From assembly GCA_017590115.1 (NCBI GenBank), contig JAGGNK010006892.1, forward strand, positions 12,749,736 to 12,813,735: a stretch of DNA of 64,000 nt, in the 5' to 3' direction. A program made the translations under genes and the position numbers. The notes beneath the pieces were generated by a model, which saw nothing but the letters and a program-made list of their open reading frames with translations, did no database searches and was not told the DNA's origin. This DNA comes from Montifringilla adamsi (taxonomy: Eukaryota; Chordata; Aves; Passeriformes; Passeridae). Of this stretch, positions 1 to 13,281 are shown piece after piece (position 1 is the stretch's first letter; each line of letters opens with the position of its first letter).

Positions 1-3000
1 TTTTCTCACAAGATAGTATGAGATCTTTCGTTTAAATAAATTTTCCAATTGCTTTCAAAACGCACGGGTGTCCAGAAGGGATGCTCTTGAGCTACAGCAA
101 TGAAAAGGCCTGTTCTGAAGTCATTTGGAATTAATGGAGAGGCTGTTTTTGAGAGCAGCACACTCCAGGACACAGGGTCACAAGTGGAAAATCCCTCCTT
201 TCTCAAATGATCAATATATGTCCACCTTTTATTGCAGCACACAAAATATTCTAGGTCATAGCTACCAATACATACAAGTGCATGTTGCATCAGTGGAAAT
301 AAATGGAAATTCTGGCACAAACAATTCTCTGATGACATTTGTGATTTTTCAGTCATAGCTAAACAGTGTAACTAGCCATTTTCCCCAATTTCTTCCCACA
401 CATGTTTGTGAAAGGAAATAACACCCTTTGTTCAACAGGCAAGAAAATAAGATATTGTTTATGAAAAGTCATTATGATGTATTAGTGACTTGTGAAAAGA
501 TGGAAGAATGAAATTTCTTTCTTTCCTTTCTGCTTTGGTTGATGGCTCCTCAGTCAATTGAAAACACCATTGTATTTCATACACAATAACCTAACTGAAG
601 TATGTTAAATGATCACAGATTTCCAAGGCATTTCAATTGCTTTGAAGCCCCTAGAGTAAAAATCCTAACACAGTGAAATAAATGGATAAACAGCCATCTT
701 AACTATGCAGAGATCTCCATTGCAGCTTTTTCCTATGCTCTGAAATTATATACTATTTGAACATGGATGACCATATATGTAAAATATATTCTCTGCTGAT
801 TGCAAAGGTTCACAACATCTTAATGCTCATGTTCCACAAAAGCAGTTAATGATTGAAGTCAGAAGAAAAATGAAATCAGTGTTCATTCTGTAAAAGCTTT
901 CCAGAGATCAGCTTCCATATGCTGTCTTGCTCACTTCAAATCACCAGATGCCTAAATTCTGCAAAGATCAATCAAATCTCAGAGTTTCACATGTGTAAAT
1001 CAACATCATCAGGAAAACTGTCTCTGATTCACACAAGAAGAAATTATACCAACATTGCTGTCTCACAGTGCCTTAACATTTAATCTGTTATATCAGGACA
1101 TTCTCATTATAGAACTTAAAATTTCTGATTTTGTATTAAAATCAGATCACACAAGAAATAAAACATTTTGGAGAAGCAAGATTGTTACAAATATTTTAGT
1201 TTCTAACAGAATAAACCTTCCAGAAATAAACCTAACAGTAAAGTTAATCAGTGAAACAACCTAATTTTTTTTTTTTTCTTCTGGAGTGAGACTTCAAACT
1301 GGCAGTATATCTGAGGAATGTATTTTAAACATTACTGTTTTTCATAGTTGGTGACAGTTTCATGTTCAGAGCTGTTGTAGCCACACAGTTCCAGTGAAGT
1401 TGACTTTAGCATGCTCTTCAGTCACCCTCAAAAACAGTCCCTCCCTAAGGTAAGATTGGAAGATGCATTCTTAAAGCTACAGAAGACACTGACAGTAGCT
1501 GGTCAAAAACACCCAAGTAAAATATGTTTTTGTGTCAGAAAATGATAATTCAAGGAAAGAGACATATTTCACAAGTATACATTACTTAAGCCAAATGATA
1601 AAACACAATATGTATCCATGAGGATTCAAATTCAAAACTCCTCAATCCTACATGAGTAAATACAGTGATAAAATACAGAAGTTAAGGTTCTATTGAAACA
1701 GGTACTTTCAATGAAAGAAGATGGTAAGTTTGCATAACTAGCAGGAATATCTCTTACTATAAACAGATGAAGAAATTATATTTTCAGATATATCAATACT
1801 ACCAGATTTGGGACAAGAAGAATAGAAAAATCTCTGTCCTGATGCAACCCAGCAGTTGTCTAAAAATCCATTTCAGATGAATTGTGGGCATACCTTTCCA
1901 CTGAATATTCATTATCAAACCTAGCTGGCATTCTGCTAACACAGACTGATTCCTTTACTTAGGCTACATAATGCCAAAGTGATTTCCCCCTCTTTTTCTT
2001 CATTTTGACTTCTGTACACCTCCCCAGGTAATGTCAGACCACATTTTTCTTAGTTAGACCAGCAAACACAACACGCTGTGTTTTCTCACACTGATGCAGC
2101 TGTGCTATTACTCTCATTAAACAACCAATTCCATGAACAGCCTGTATTTGGCAAACAGCATCAGCTTCACACATTTTCTGATTAGCCAGGCTCAATTCCT
2201 TGCACAGAAGTAATGATTTATCTATGCTTATTCATACATTAGCCTTGGAATAGAAGGTGTTCTTTTCAAAAGGAAGTTAATAATGTACATTTTCCTGGCA
2301 CTGTGTTAAGGCTACAATTACAGCACTAGATTTGCTGTGTTAGTCTAATCTACGGTCCTTCTCTTCTCCTGCCCTCTGCCTGCTGTTGACCAGCACCAGA
2401 CAGAATCACCAGGGCTGCCGATGTACTTTGTGCCCAGGAGACATGCTTGCTTTTATGGGGGTTTTTCAAGTGATTTTGGGGGTTTGTTTGATTTTGCTGT
2501 TGCGTTGTGGGGCTTTTTTTTCCCCGAGAGATATCTTAAAGAAGTCTAAGCAGCTGCTGCTTGAGGTGAGGTGGAAGAGATCAGGATTCCAAACTGACCT
2601 AGCTAGAAAGCCAAACACCCCCACATGGGATGCTAACAACAAAGTCCCCCTGGGAGCTCAGAGTCAGCAAAAGCAGAACTTCTCTCCCATTTAAGCAGCT
2701 TTGCTGTGAGAAGTTCTAGGCTTTGTTTCAACACAGCTAATTTTTGGTGTTCTGTAATCTGTTTTTTACTTAGCCACTAATTCCTTTCTTTTTCTTATAA
2801 AAACAGACAGAAAACTCTTTGATGGGATGACTGTCATTAATCTTTGTTCTACAGTGCGAGTAAAAAGTTTAAATGTCTCCAGAGAATCTGGTTTCATCTC
2901 TTTGGTTACTGAATTTTCCAGGTGATCTGGGACCAATTTCCAAGGATCTTCTCTCCCATCATACTTACTGGTAATCAACAACAATCTGCTATTTGTAGCA

Positions 3001-5600
3001 TCTGGAAAAAACATGTTTAGTCTGGAAAGGGATTTTTCTAACACAGTTCAGACATCATACTTGTCTCTAGCTTACTTCAATTCTTGTTCTTCCATAGCAT
3101 ATTAAATAAATGCTAGCTCTTAAACCTAACAAAATAAGAGTAAGAACTAAGTAAGAGTACAAGGTTATTTGTTATAATAAAATTTGATTTTAACACTGAT
3201 TTTTTTTTCTCTTCTTTATTTCTTCTCCTTAGTAAATTCTGTCTTTTGTCATAAACTTTGGCTAGTGATTTCAGGAAACATCATGTTCTCATTTTCAGTA
3301 GTATAAATGTAAAATAATTCCCACTGCAGTAATCCAGTTTATTCAAAATGTGCAGCAATATAATAAAACAGTACTTGATTTACAACTGCTTCCACAAACT
3401 GACGATTTACTGGCATCAAACCTGATGCTTTTTCATTTCTTCATGCAAAAGCCAAAACCAACAGGTTTTTTTCATAGGTTTCAATTTCATTTTCCTAAGT
3501 CATTTTTCACGTGAAGTAGTCCAATAATATCTATTTGAGAACTCTAACATTTTACAGGTTTCTGCTACTTCTTTCTAATGCCAACCACAGAACATAAAAA
3601 GTCTTTTAATTGGATGTATCAGAAACTAAAACACACAAAATCTGCTGAATCTATTGTATGTCTAGCCAGAGATTCTGTTTTGATTTACTCTAAATAAGTC
3701 CCATCTGTCTCTAAAAGAATACAAGCTTCTAAAAGAAAGGTGGGTAAGTGTAATAGGATAAAAAAAACCAACAAAACAAACCACAGACAAATGAACAAAG
3801 TGAGGAACTTATCAAAATTCTCAAAAGCTTCTGCCAAGCAAGATTGGAATTTTTAAGAGAAATAAAATTATGGGATGAAAAATATCTTTCAAATATCTTT
3901 CAAATAGCACCTGCCATCACACCTGCATGTCTTAGTTCTCATATCCACTTTTTTTTTAACATTGCCGAACACAACTGAGACACAACACTACCCACAGTGC
4001 TGTCCCTTTAGTGGATTCAGGCCGCCTCAAAGCTATAACTTTTTTTATGATGGATCAGATGTGATGTAGTGTTACATTATTAAATGTTCATAATAAGGTA
4101 TATGAAAGCAAACAATAGAAATGAAGTTTGCTTCATTCTTCCTCGACCCATTCATAACGGGTGCAAAGACAGCCTTATTGATTTACAAAAAAGAAGAAAA
4201 AGTTAGCAGACCATATTACTATAGTAAATATGTTGAGAGTAAATATTTTTGTGTTTCAAATTATATAAACTGCAATGTAATTTGGGGTCAGTAAAGTTCA
4301 TTTTCAGCAGGTATGATTGTTTGTTTTATTCTGTTTTGTATGGAAGGGGAGTAGGTTGTACAAAGGAAAGAGCATATATTGTCTTTAAAAGAAATCACAG
4401 TAAAAAATGATTCAATACAACAGAAGTTTCATCCTCATACAGCCAGGAGTCATTCCTTTCAATCCTGAATGATTCAAGACTATATTTAATTTGTTTTCCT
4501 TATCTTGTGGTGCAATTCCTCCTTTTCTGGAACCTATGCAACACCAAGTGTAAACAGATACACTACTAAAATGTAGGTTCTGACGCACATGTACAACCAC
4601 ATAGCAAATCTAAACTTGGCTTGATCATCTTTTCTTGCCATGTCTTTGCGTATCTTCCTAAAGCAGCCTCAGTAATTACTGACATCACGTGGAACAATTA
4701 TGGACATTGAATCAAAACAAAAGGCAGCAGATTGCAATAATTTTAGATGGTAATGAATCTAACATTAGATTATCAGAACCCTAATGAGAACCAAGGTGGT
4801 TAGAAATGGCATGCTCGAATCTGAATTTAATTTTGTATTCCTTTTGTAAAGATGAGTAATTTAAACTTCCTGAATGTGTTATAATCTCTAAATGACATGG
4901 TGTAATGGCTCTTGCTTCACAAACAACATATCAGACAGGACATACATACTAATTCATGTTGCATGAATTATTGTAACACGTACACAGGTGAAAAACAGAT
5001 AGTTAAAATATATATACATATATGTAAATCTGCCAAAATAGAAAGGAGGTACCAAACACATAAATCAATGACCCCTTTAGCTATTTTATATATCAGAACT
5101 TATAAGAACAAAATTATCTTTTTCCCTCTTTTATTGCTTGAACATATTCCAGATTTCTAAGCACAGTCTAAGCATGGTCCCTGCTGGTTTGGAAAAACTG
5201 TAGCAAAAATAAATATGTCAAAGGCCATATAAAAATCCATGCCAAAGAAATCTTGGCTCTAAAATATAATAACTGAGATTGCCTAAGAGCTCCCAGATTA
5301 TGAAAGCAACCACTCAAAACAGTTTTTCCACAAAGTTAAACAATACAAGGCTCTTTCTAAGATTTTGTATTAAGGCTCTCCTATCTGTCTGGAAAAGACC
5401 CTCTCCTTCCTGCTTTCTAATAGCTACATTAGAGAACATTTTTTTATCTCAGCTATAACTTTTCCAAGCTAAAAGCTGATTCTCAGTGAAGCTATGAGCA
5501 TGTGAATTTTGTCAGATTTTGTTGCTATCTACATAGTCTTCTCTTTCATTAACTTTGAATTGACTAACATTCAAAGTATGAGTTTTCTGATATTCTATCC

Positions 5601-5621
5601 ATAGCACCTTGTGGGTGCTAT
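5601..5621. repeat. Small perfect inverted repeat
   Basis: Arms atagcacc and ggtgctat flank a 5-base spacer. The segment agcaccttgtg recurs as a direct repeat 29 bases downstream. It is probably incidental. Confidence 0.7.
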
Positions 5622-7450
5622 AAATAATAAGCAGCACCTTGTGCACTTCCTACTTTAGGATCCAACCCTTCAAACATACAATTCTGTCAGCAACTTCTAG
5701 GAAAGTTGAACAACAAAAAATGAGCAATGGATAATGATACATGTCACTTTGTTGCTATTTTTAAATCTCAGGGTAAAAGATTAAAAGCCCCAGCCAAATA
5801 AAAATTCCTTTTTTTTTTTTTTTTCGCAAGATACTGTACATTCATATCAGTTAGACCCTATGATATATTCCATCTGTTTCCATACTGGAAAAGAAATCAA
5901 TATTGAGAGAGTCTTATTGACAGCACCAATTATATAGTACATTGACTCACTAACAAGAAGCATTAATCCAACTGAGATAAATCCTTCTCTCACTTATACT
6001 GATCTCTACAAAAATAAGCCCATTGAGTCAATGCAGTTAGGCCAGATTTACAGCACTGTGACTGAAAGCAGAACTCTTTGCTGTCTTGGATGAGTGAAAG
6101 AGGATTTGGCAGGAGAAGAGAAACAATCATGAAGCAAATTCCAACTTCTTACTGAAGAAGTCTCCCTGACTGCCACAGAAATAGAATCAAGCCAGCATTT
6201 AAGCTTGATCAAACTGCTCTTTTTTTTAATCTAGCAATTATTGTCATGTTGTTGAGGAAAAAAACCAGCTATTAAAAGATTATAAATGTTCGAAGGATAA
6301 TTATAAAATACAATATCTGGAGCCATATAAAAGAACTAGTTCGGCATGCGCTGCCCTCCCACTCCCTTGCTGGCACTGCTCCCATGCTGGCCAGTGAAAC
6401 CTGCCATGGGTCTAGGATACACCACAACACAGGGAGATCTGCGCCAGTGCATGGGTTAGGCAATGATTCTCTGCTTCTGAATTCGCTATTGAACCAGTTA
6501 TCATGATCCTGGGTGTGAGGTAAATAAAATGAACTAAATAAATGTGCCTCTTCCTAGCTGACGCATCTAATTCTTCATGTGTTTCAGTCTGTAACAACTC
6601 CCAAGCATGTCACTATTTTTCTCTTTTTGAGTCCCACCTAATTTTAAAATCAATTTCCTCAGAGCTAATCAGGGCAATTCATCAAACTGGACTGCTAAAA
6701 AGGAAAATTAAAAACTTTGGGTAACTGTGCTTTTATGGTACATTTAACAAATGTCTTCCAGCTTTCTCCTCCCGAAGAAATCTGATATTTCTACAGAAAA
6801 CAATACTCTCTTCTACTCATATCAAGCCTAAATGGCTTTGTAATGGCATTATTGCAAAAATATATGTTTTAAAATGTCACCATCACTAGGATTTGCTCTA
6901 AAAGTGAAGTATGCTGCAAATAAGTGTCTAATTCCAGTTGCTCTTCACAGAAAGTGAAACATGCTGGGCAGACAGTTTCCAAACATGCAGCAGGATTTGA
7001 TTCTGTCATTAATAACTAAGATTGACTAGGAATTTAAGCTTATCATTTGCTACTCATAACAAAAATTGTATTATCTTTTCTGCAGGAAATAATTTAAATG
7101 TGTTTTGATCTGTCCAATTGAGGAAAGAGTCAATACACCTCCTTTCTCTACCAAATGCATCTTTTGACAGGAACTAGCATTATTTGTGGTCAAATCCTTG
7201 AAATCTGGTGTATTTTTGGCAGTTTATGTCTTTTCAAAGAACCATTTCAAGCATATTCCAACCTTCAAAAATGCACTTAAATCCTTAAATGAAACTGGTC
7301 CTCTGATGGGTAGCAGTATTTGACTAAAATCAACACTAGACTGAGGGAAAGCCAACTGAAGTTAATGAATGGATATTCTTCTCTTACAAAGCACATTTAA
7401 AGATCCAGCATGTTTTAAAAATTTCTAAAAAGCTCAACATTTTATCAAAC

Positions 7451-7510
7451 AATCACAGAATCATTAAGTTTGGAAAAGACCTCCAAGATCATGAAGTCCA
7501 TTGGTTGAAT
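7451..7510 (-). mobile_element. CR1 LINE 3'-end fragment
   Basis: A short piece reading aatcacagaatcattaagtt then tggaaaagacctccaagatc, the reverse complement of the standard avian CR1 3' tail. CR1 copies are usually 5'-truncated, so only the tail survives. It is in the same orientation as GUCY1A2. Confidence 0.85.
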
Positions 7511-8354
7511 TAGAACACAAATGTCTAGAAAGGGAACACACATAGTCTAATTTTAAAGGAATAGTAATGTTATTGTATCAAAACATAGATTTGTAATGGA
7601 AAAAATATTTTCTTAAAACACTAAACTGCTGACAACTAGAAAAAGAAAAGGCAACAAATACGTAGATGAGATTCAGAACCTTGCACTAGAACTGTGCTGC
7701 TGTGCAGAAGTAAGACTTTGTGAACTTACGACTTAGTGAATGTGGAATAAACTAATGGAGAAGAACTTTCCTTACAAAAAAACCAAACCACAAAAAAACC
7801 AAAACAACACAAAAGAAAACCAGCTACTGTCCACTAATAGTGAATGGAAAAGGACACTTCTATAGTCATGAGTATGACAAATCCCTGCTAACTACTCATT
7901 CAAATGCATGGTGAGCTGTCATCATCATGAGGTGTTATTTTATGATACAATTGTGTGTCTTACCATTTCACAGTGGAGCATCACTGCTTTTGGCATTGCT
8001 AATTGTATGAATTTGGGGGTTATACACAAATAACAATTTCTACATCTAATAAGCATGGTGCAACAAAGCATAAAATGTGGGTATTAAATTTACTGGCTGA
8101 CACATTTGCATTAACAGCCTTTGACGTGTTCTGTGGCATTGCTCTTGGCTTCCTACTGCTGCTCCAAAAGAGCACAGGTCTCCCACACTTCCACCAGCCC
8201 TACGAGACCTTCTTATGTGCTGTAGGGCATCTCAGGCACACAAAATTAATTCAGAGTAGAAAACTGAACTGAGCCCCAGGTATCTGTTTTCCTGTGCACT
8301 GCCTGGGGAGATGTGTGTGTCTCAAGAAGATAACTGAAAAGCCTGTATGTTTAG

Positions 8355-8373
8355 CAGACAGACAGACAGACAG
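8355..8373. repeat. (CAGA)n microsatellite
   Basis: Nearly five tandem copies of the tetranucleotide CAGA in intron 4. It is a simple repeat with no further context. Confidence 0.9.
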
Positions 8374-11001
8374 TCTAGAACAGTAATAGAACAGTGGTAA
8401 AGCTGAGATTTAAGATTTTTCCTATTTGTAGGTACTCCAACGAGTTGTTTTCAGGATTCAAAACTATCTATTCAAAGGTCTTTTTTAAAGATCAGGGTTC
8501 ATTTGAACTAACTAGCTGCAACTTTCAAAATCCCCTTGGAGGCTGCACAGAAAAGAATGAACAGTTTATGTAGGTCATAGCACAATAATTATGATTGAAA
8601 CACGTAATTGTTTCACTAAAATTGTAGATTCAGATGCTGCTTATCTATTATAGTGTTTTAATTTTGATCGAGATCTCACGTCAGAAGCAAAGCCTGGCAG
8701 AGCAGGCTTAAGAGAGCAGACTGTTCTCCAGGAGTTTCCCTTCTGAACTCCACATTCCAAAGGGCAGCCAGCCCACAGGACCAGAGAGAGAGCCCACAGA
8801 GCCCATCCACAGTAAAACCCACAGAAATACAAATAATGTCAGTGCTGAGTAGTCAACAGTTGCTGTTTTGCCCTCCAGGTCTGTTCCTAGCACTCAACAA
8901 TGCTTGCTAGTGCAGATACAGTCAGCTCTCATGACTATGTTTATATAAAGTAAAATTTTTGGATAATTTTGGGAGCTATTTGCATGTAGGCTAATCTGTT
9001 AACATGCCCTTTCTGACATGCAGCTCAGGCCTCTTGCATTATGCCAGTGCAAATTTATGCCAACTTGCTAGCATATGTATGTAAAGCTAAACTTGGAAAC
9101 CAGATATGAAATTGTCATGACCCCAATTCCTCCTTGCCTAGAAACTCATGCAGTCATCTAGCAAATAGTAAATGAATGCAGCACGCTCCTGACAGACTGA
9201 ATGTCACTTTACCCAGGTTTAAATGTCCATGAAGCCAAGATCTGCCACAGCAGAGGACCAGGCCCTGAGTAATTTCTGTTTCTCAAATAACCACACTGCC
9301 AGTTGCCACTAGCAGGTGCTGCTTATCACAAATACATAACTGCTTCAGAAAACATTACATTTCTGTGATCACAGATTTCTGTTTGTTTTACTACCTAAGA
9401 CTACACATAGGATTTTCAAAACCATCCAAAGTGCACTGGAGTCATATTAAGTATCAGTCTGGTCTTTATTCTAAACAGCTTTTGAAAATGCTGTTGCATT
9501 GCCATTGTACTTAAAGTTTGGTCTAACCTCAGGTATCAATTTGCCACACCCATGTCATGTGGTTGCAAATAATAAACTGCGTAGGTATTAAGTCCTCAAA
9601 GCCAGTTAGCTCTGCAATTCCTGAATTACAATAAAATTCATTATAAAACTGGCATTCAATATTTAATATGTCAGCCCTTTAGCAAGGCATTGAGACACAG
9701 AAAATTATTTTTCTAGCCCACATACAGGTATATTCTACAGTAAACATAAACTATCTAAATCTTTAAAAAATTATTTATAGAACAGAACTTACAGTCTGTC
9801 ATCAGTCTCATATGCTTTTTTTGCATGGTTATGAAGTCTCAGACTTAAACCAAGATAGTGTCACTATGCATTTCACTAAAGCAAAGTGAGTATAAAATGT
9901 TCATGGCATTTTTCGTACACTTTTCTATCCCTTTCATTAGCTTGCTTCAGAGGTCATTACAGATCTGCCACTTGATTTTGCACAGTTCCCTGTGGGAGAC
10001 AATCCCATCACATAGTTAATTTTCCTAAATGTATGAATTGCCATTTTTGAAGCAGTGGAGGTTTTCTGAGCACATGCTGCACGTCAGTTCCACCTGCTGC
10101 AGCCCTACAGGAGACCCAGGCAAGCTTAGACACGATAAGGCTTCTTGCCACCATCATACCAACAGCAAGGTAGGTCCAGATGGTAGGCAGCTTTCCAAAT
10201 CACTCAGGTGAGTTTCTTTACCCTCTCACACGTCTATTTGTGGAAGAAGCAATGAATTCACAGGTCTACCACACCAACACATGGTGTCAAACATATAAAA
10301 CTCTTCACTGAGGAGATTAAGGACATTTCCATGGAGGTAAGATGACGCCTTTATCATAATTCTCTACATACACAGGATGCTAAGAAGCTCTGATTAAGGA
10401 GGGATAGTCTTAGAAAGATGTCAGAAGAGCTGGTACTAGAAAAAAAATTGATTTAATCACCACATAGTCACAGCCACCACCCTGGGAAGGTATTGAATAA
10501 GGGGGTCTGTGAGCTCTTATGACACCAGTGTTCAGCTGAGTTCAAGAAGACATTGCATTGTTTTCTTCCTGTTTTCCTAGCAGCTCAGTCAGCTAAAAAG
10601 CATCATGCTTGACCATGTGAACTGTAGGCGAGCAAAACATTTGCTCAGTCCTAACCAGTTCATTATGAAATTACTGAAGTAGAACTACTTCACACCTTGA
10701 TACACATACAAGAATACAAATAGGACAATGTTTCCAAAGTATTTCATTCTGAAGAATGGAATCCTATTGAAAGGAACACTCAGCAAAAGGTGAGAGCATG
10801 TACAACACTTAGAAAGCTTGTGGCAAAGGCTTTCATCAGAAGATAGAAAGGAAATACATCCATTGGATTAGCTGGTATTCTGTCATTTCAGAGGCAGGGT
10901 AATGGAAGGAATGGAGAACACAGAGTGACCAGTTTTTCAGAGGAAGTTCGTTAAGATGATGATATTTAAAGGAACTGCATTTGCTTTTTCCTCAATTATC
11001 T

Positions 11002-11031
11002 AAAAAAAAAACAAAAACAAAAACAAAAAAA
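11002..11031. repeat. (AAAAAC)n A-rich repeat
   Basis: An A-run followed by repeats of ACAAAA units in intron 4. Confidence 0.88.
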
Positions 11032-12990
11032 TAGCACCAAAAAACTCCCACAGCAATACTGGGATGGCAAAACTTAAGAGTTAACAACTATAAAGTCAGC
11101 AGCCAGAAAGGCTGGAGGGGATCTGTAATATAGACATTCAAGGTGCTGAGCTTTTAAGTTTAATGATCCTGTCATAATGAATGAGAAAGGCAACATTCAA
11201 TGAAAGAAGAAAGAGAGTTAAAAGCAGGATAGGGAATATTCTTTTTAATTAACACTTAAAAAATAACCTTGTTCAACTATTGGAAAGATTCATCCAAGCA
11301 AAGGATTTTATAATCACTAGAAAACATTTAGTACTATATATGGATAATAAAACATCCCAAGTTAATCCATAAAAGACTGCCTTCACACCTCACACTAGAC
11401 AGAAAGTCAGAAAAAATTCCCCACCAACTAAGTTAGTGTGCATTTCTCCTTTTAACTGCCTCCAGTTATATCCTGCCAGTCACTGAGAGAGACAACATCC
11501 TGGGTTAAATCAGCCAGTCATGGTACAGACAAATGAGTCAGAAATACAACGTCTTGCTGTTCTTCAGACCATTATATTCTCCTGAAAAATGGTAATGCAA
11601 GCTGAAAACACAAATGCCTGGTAATCTTTATGTCTCAGTACCTCAGGCATCTTCAGGCATCTTCCTGGTAGAAGAGATTTAAGGCAACTTTGATGTTAAC
11701 CTCATTGGAAGAGAAGGAATCCCAGGACCCTCATAGTAGTTCAAGACTGCCAGGAATATAGATCTCGCAGCTACAGAGACTTGTGTGACAGCTGCATAAT
11801 TCAAAGGGGCCCAAAGGACCCATCTCAAACACTGTAACACTACTTAGCATCAGACAACAGACTTACTGCCTCTGGGTCTTGGGTATTTCCTAAAATCCAC
11901 AATCCCACAGGAATAGAGCAATAGCAATGGAGTCATCATCTCCTCTGGCCTCTATTTATTCACTTTCTTTTCTCTTCATTATCATCTTCTAGAGAGACAC
12001 AAAGCTCAGGGCACTGACAAAGCCACCACTGGTTCAGGTGTGGGGCTCACTGAGTATCTTCAGAGAATTAAGGCACCTCAGTGAACACATTACATACACA
12101 CAACACATGCACACCTATGATGTTTTTTTGCTGCTGGAGGTTCTTTTGGGAGGTAGAGTGTGGGGGTGGGGGGTTGAGTGAAGAATTTTTAGTATAAATG
12201 TTCACAGGTAATCAAGTTGCCAAAACATGATCCTTACACTGTGGGGAAAGTGTTTTTCTTGTAAATCTAACTTAAGCAGATGGCAAAGGCCATCTTCTAT
12301 TTTAATAATTACACCTGTAATGAACTGTTGACTGTCATGAGCTAAAACCAACTAATCATTTCAAATGCATTACCCTTCACATGCTGAGAAGGTTAAAAAA
12401 CAGTGACTAAAAGCTGCTCTGTCTGCATCATAAGCAATATTATGAGCCTGTTTCACTACTAAAGGTGACAAACATTTCCCATTAACAGATCCCATTTTCC
12501 ATTGCTCATAAATTTGTCATATTTGAACCATTCAGGCTGAAATTTTCCATTTCCAGTATCTCCCTCAGGTTGTCATGACATTAGAGAATTTGCACCAAAA
12601 TGGTTTGGACCATTAAAAATCCCCACCAAACAAACAGAAAGTCCTCATGGTTAAAGCAAATCAATCCTAATGTAGTAGGAAATAACAGCCCTTACATTGA
12701 TGATTTCCAGTACTTTTGTGCATAAGAGCACGAATTTGGAATTTACCATCTGTATCAGGCATGTGGTTATGCCGTTCTGTCAGCTCATCCAAATTAACAG
12801 ATGCAGAGACCCTTTAAAAACGTGTTTATAAGACAGCTGGTAGCACATTTCATCAGATATATGGCCTGTGTTACTATTGTCTGGACAGACAATTCCAGAC
12901 CACAGATATTATGTGCACTGCTGGCTGAAAACATAGGAACTGAGTGTGAAGAGACGGCTTAGCCCATACTACAATTATCCACCTTTCTGG

Positions 12991-13080
12991 AACAAAAAAA
13001 ACCAACCAACCAAAAAAAAAAGATAAAACATATAAGATAGATATACTGATATAGATGAGAGAGATAAGATAAGATAAAAT
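12991..13080. repeat. A-rich AACC tract followed by GATA-like repeat
   Basis: An A-run interrupted by ccaaccaacc, another A-run, then degenerate GATA/AGATA units (gataagataagataaaat). Similar A-rich AACC tracts recur near 3763, 7777, 14643 and 18079, so this is a locally repeated simple-sequence type. Confidence 0.82.
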
Positions 13081-13257
13081 CTACCTTTTCCCAATAATGT
13101 ATTTTTAGGCATATTTCTCACTTTTTGGGGGCACAGTTATGTTGTATTTGCTCAACAGCAAGTTACTGAGCTACTTTTCCTACAATACAGAAACACTATT
13201 CATATTTTTGGTAGTTAACAATGCAAAGCTCTAGCTTTCCAATTGTTACCATATCAC

Positions 13258-13281
13258 AAAAAAAAAAAAAAAAAAAAAAAA
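13258..13281. repeat. Poly(A) tract, 24 bases
   Basis: An uninterrupted run of 24 A in intron 4. No retrocopy was recognised upstream of it on the plus strand. Confidence 0.92.

Noticed and set aside
6..356. 116-codon minus-strand open frame at the left edge
   Set aside because: I checked whether it could be the next GUCY1A2 exon; it has none of the PAS, coiled-coil or cyclase motifs expected.
2766..3044. Minus-strand 92-codon open frame as a possible GUCY1A2 exon
   Set aside because: The translation does not match alpha-2 after exon 4 and the edges do not form a phase-compatible exon.
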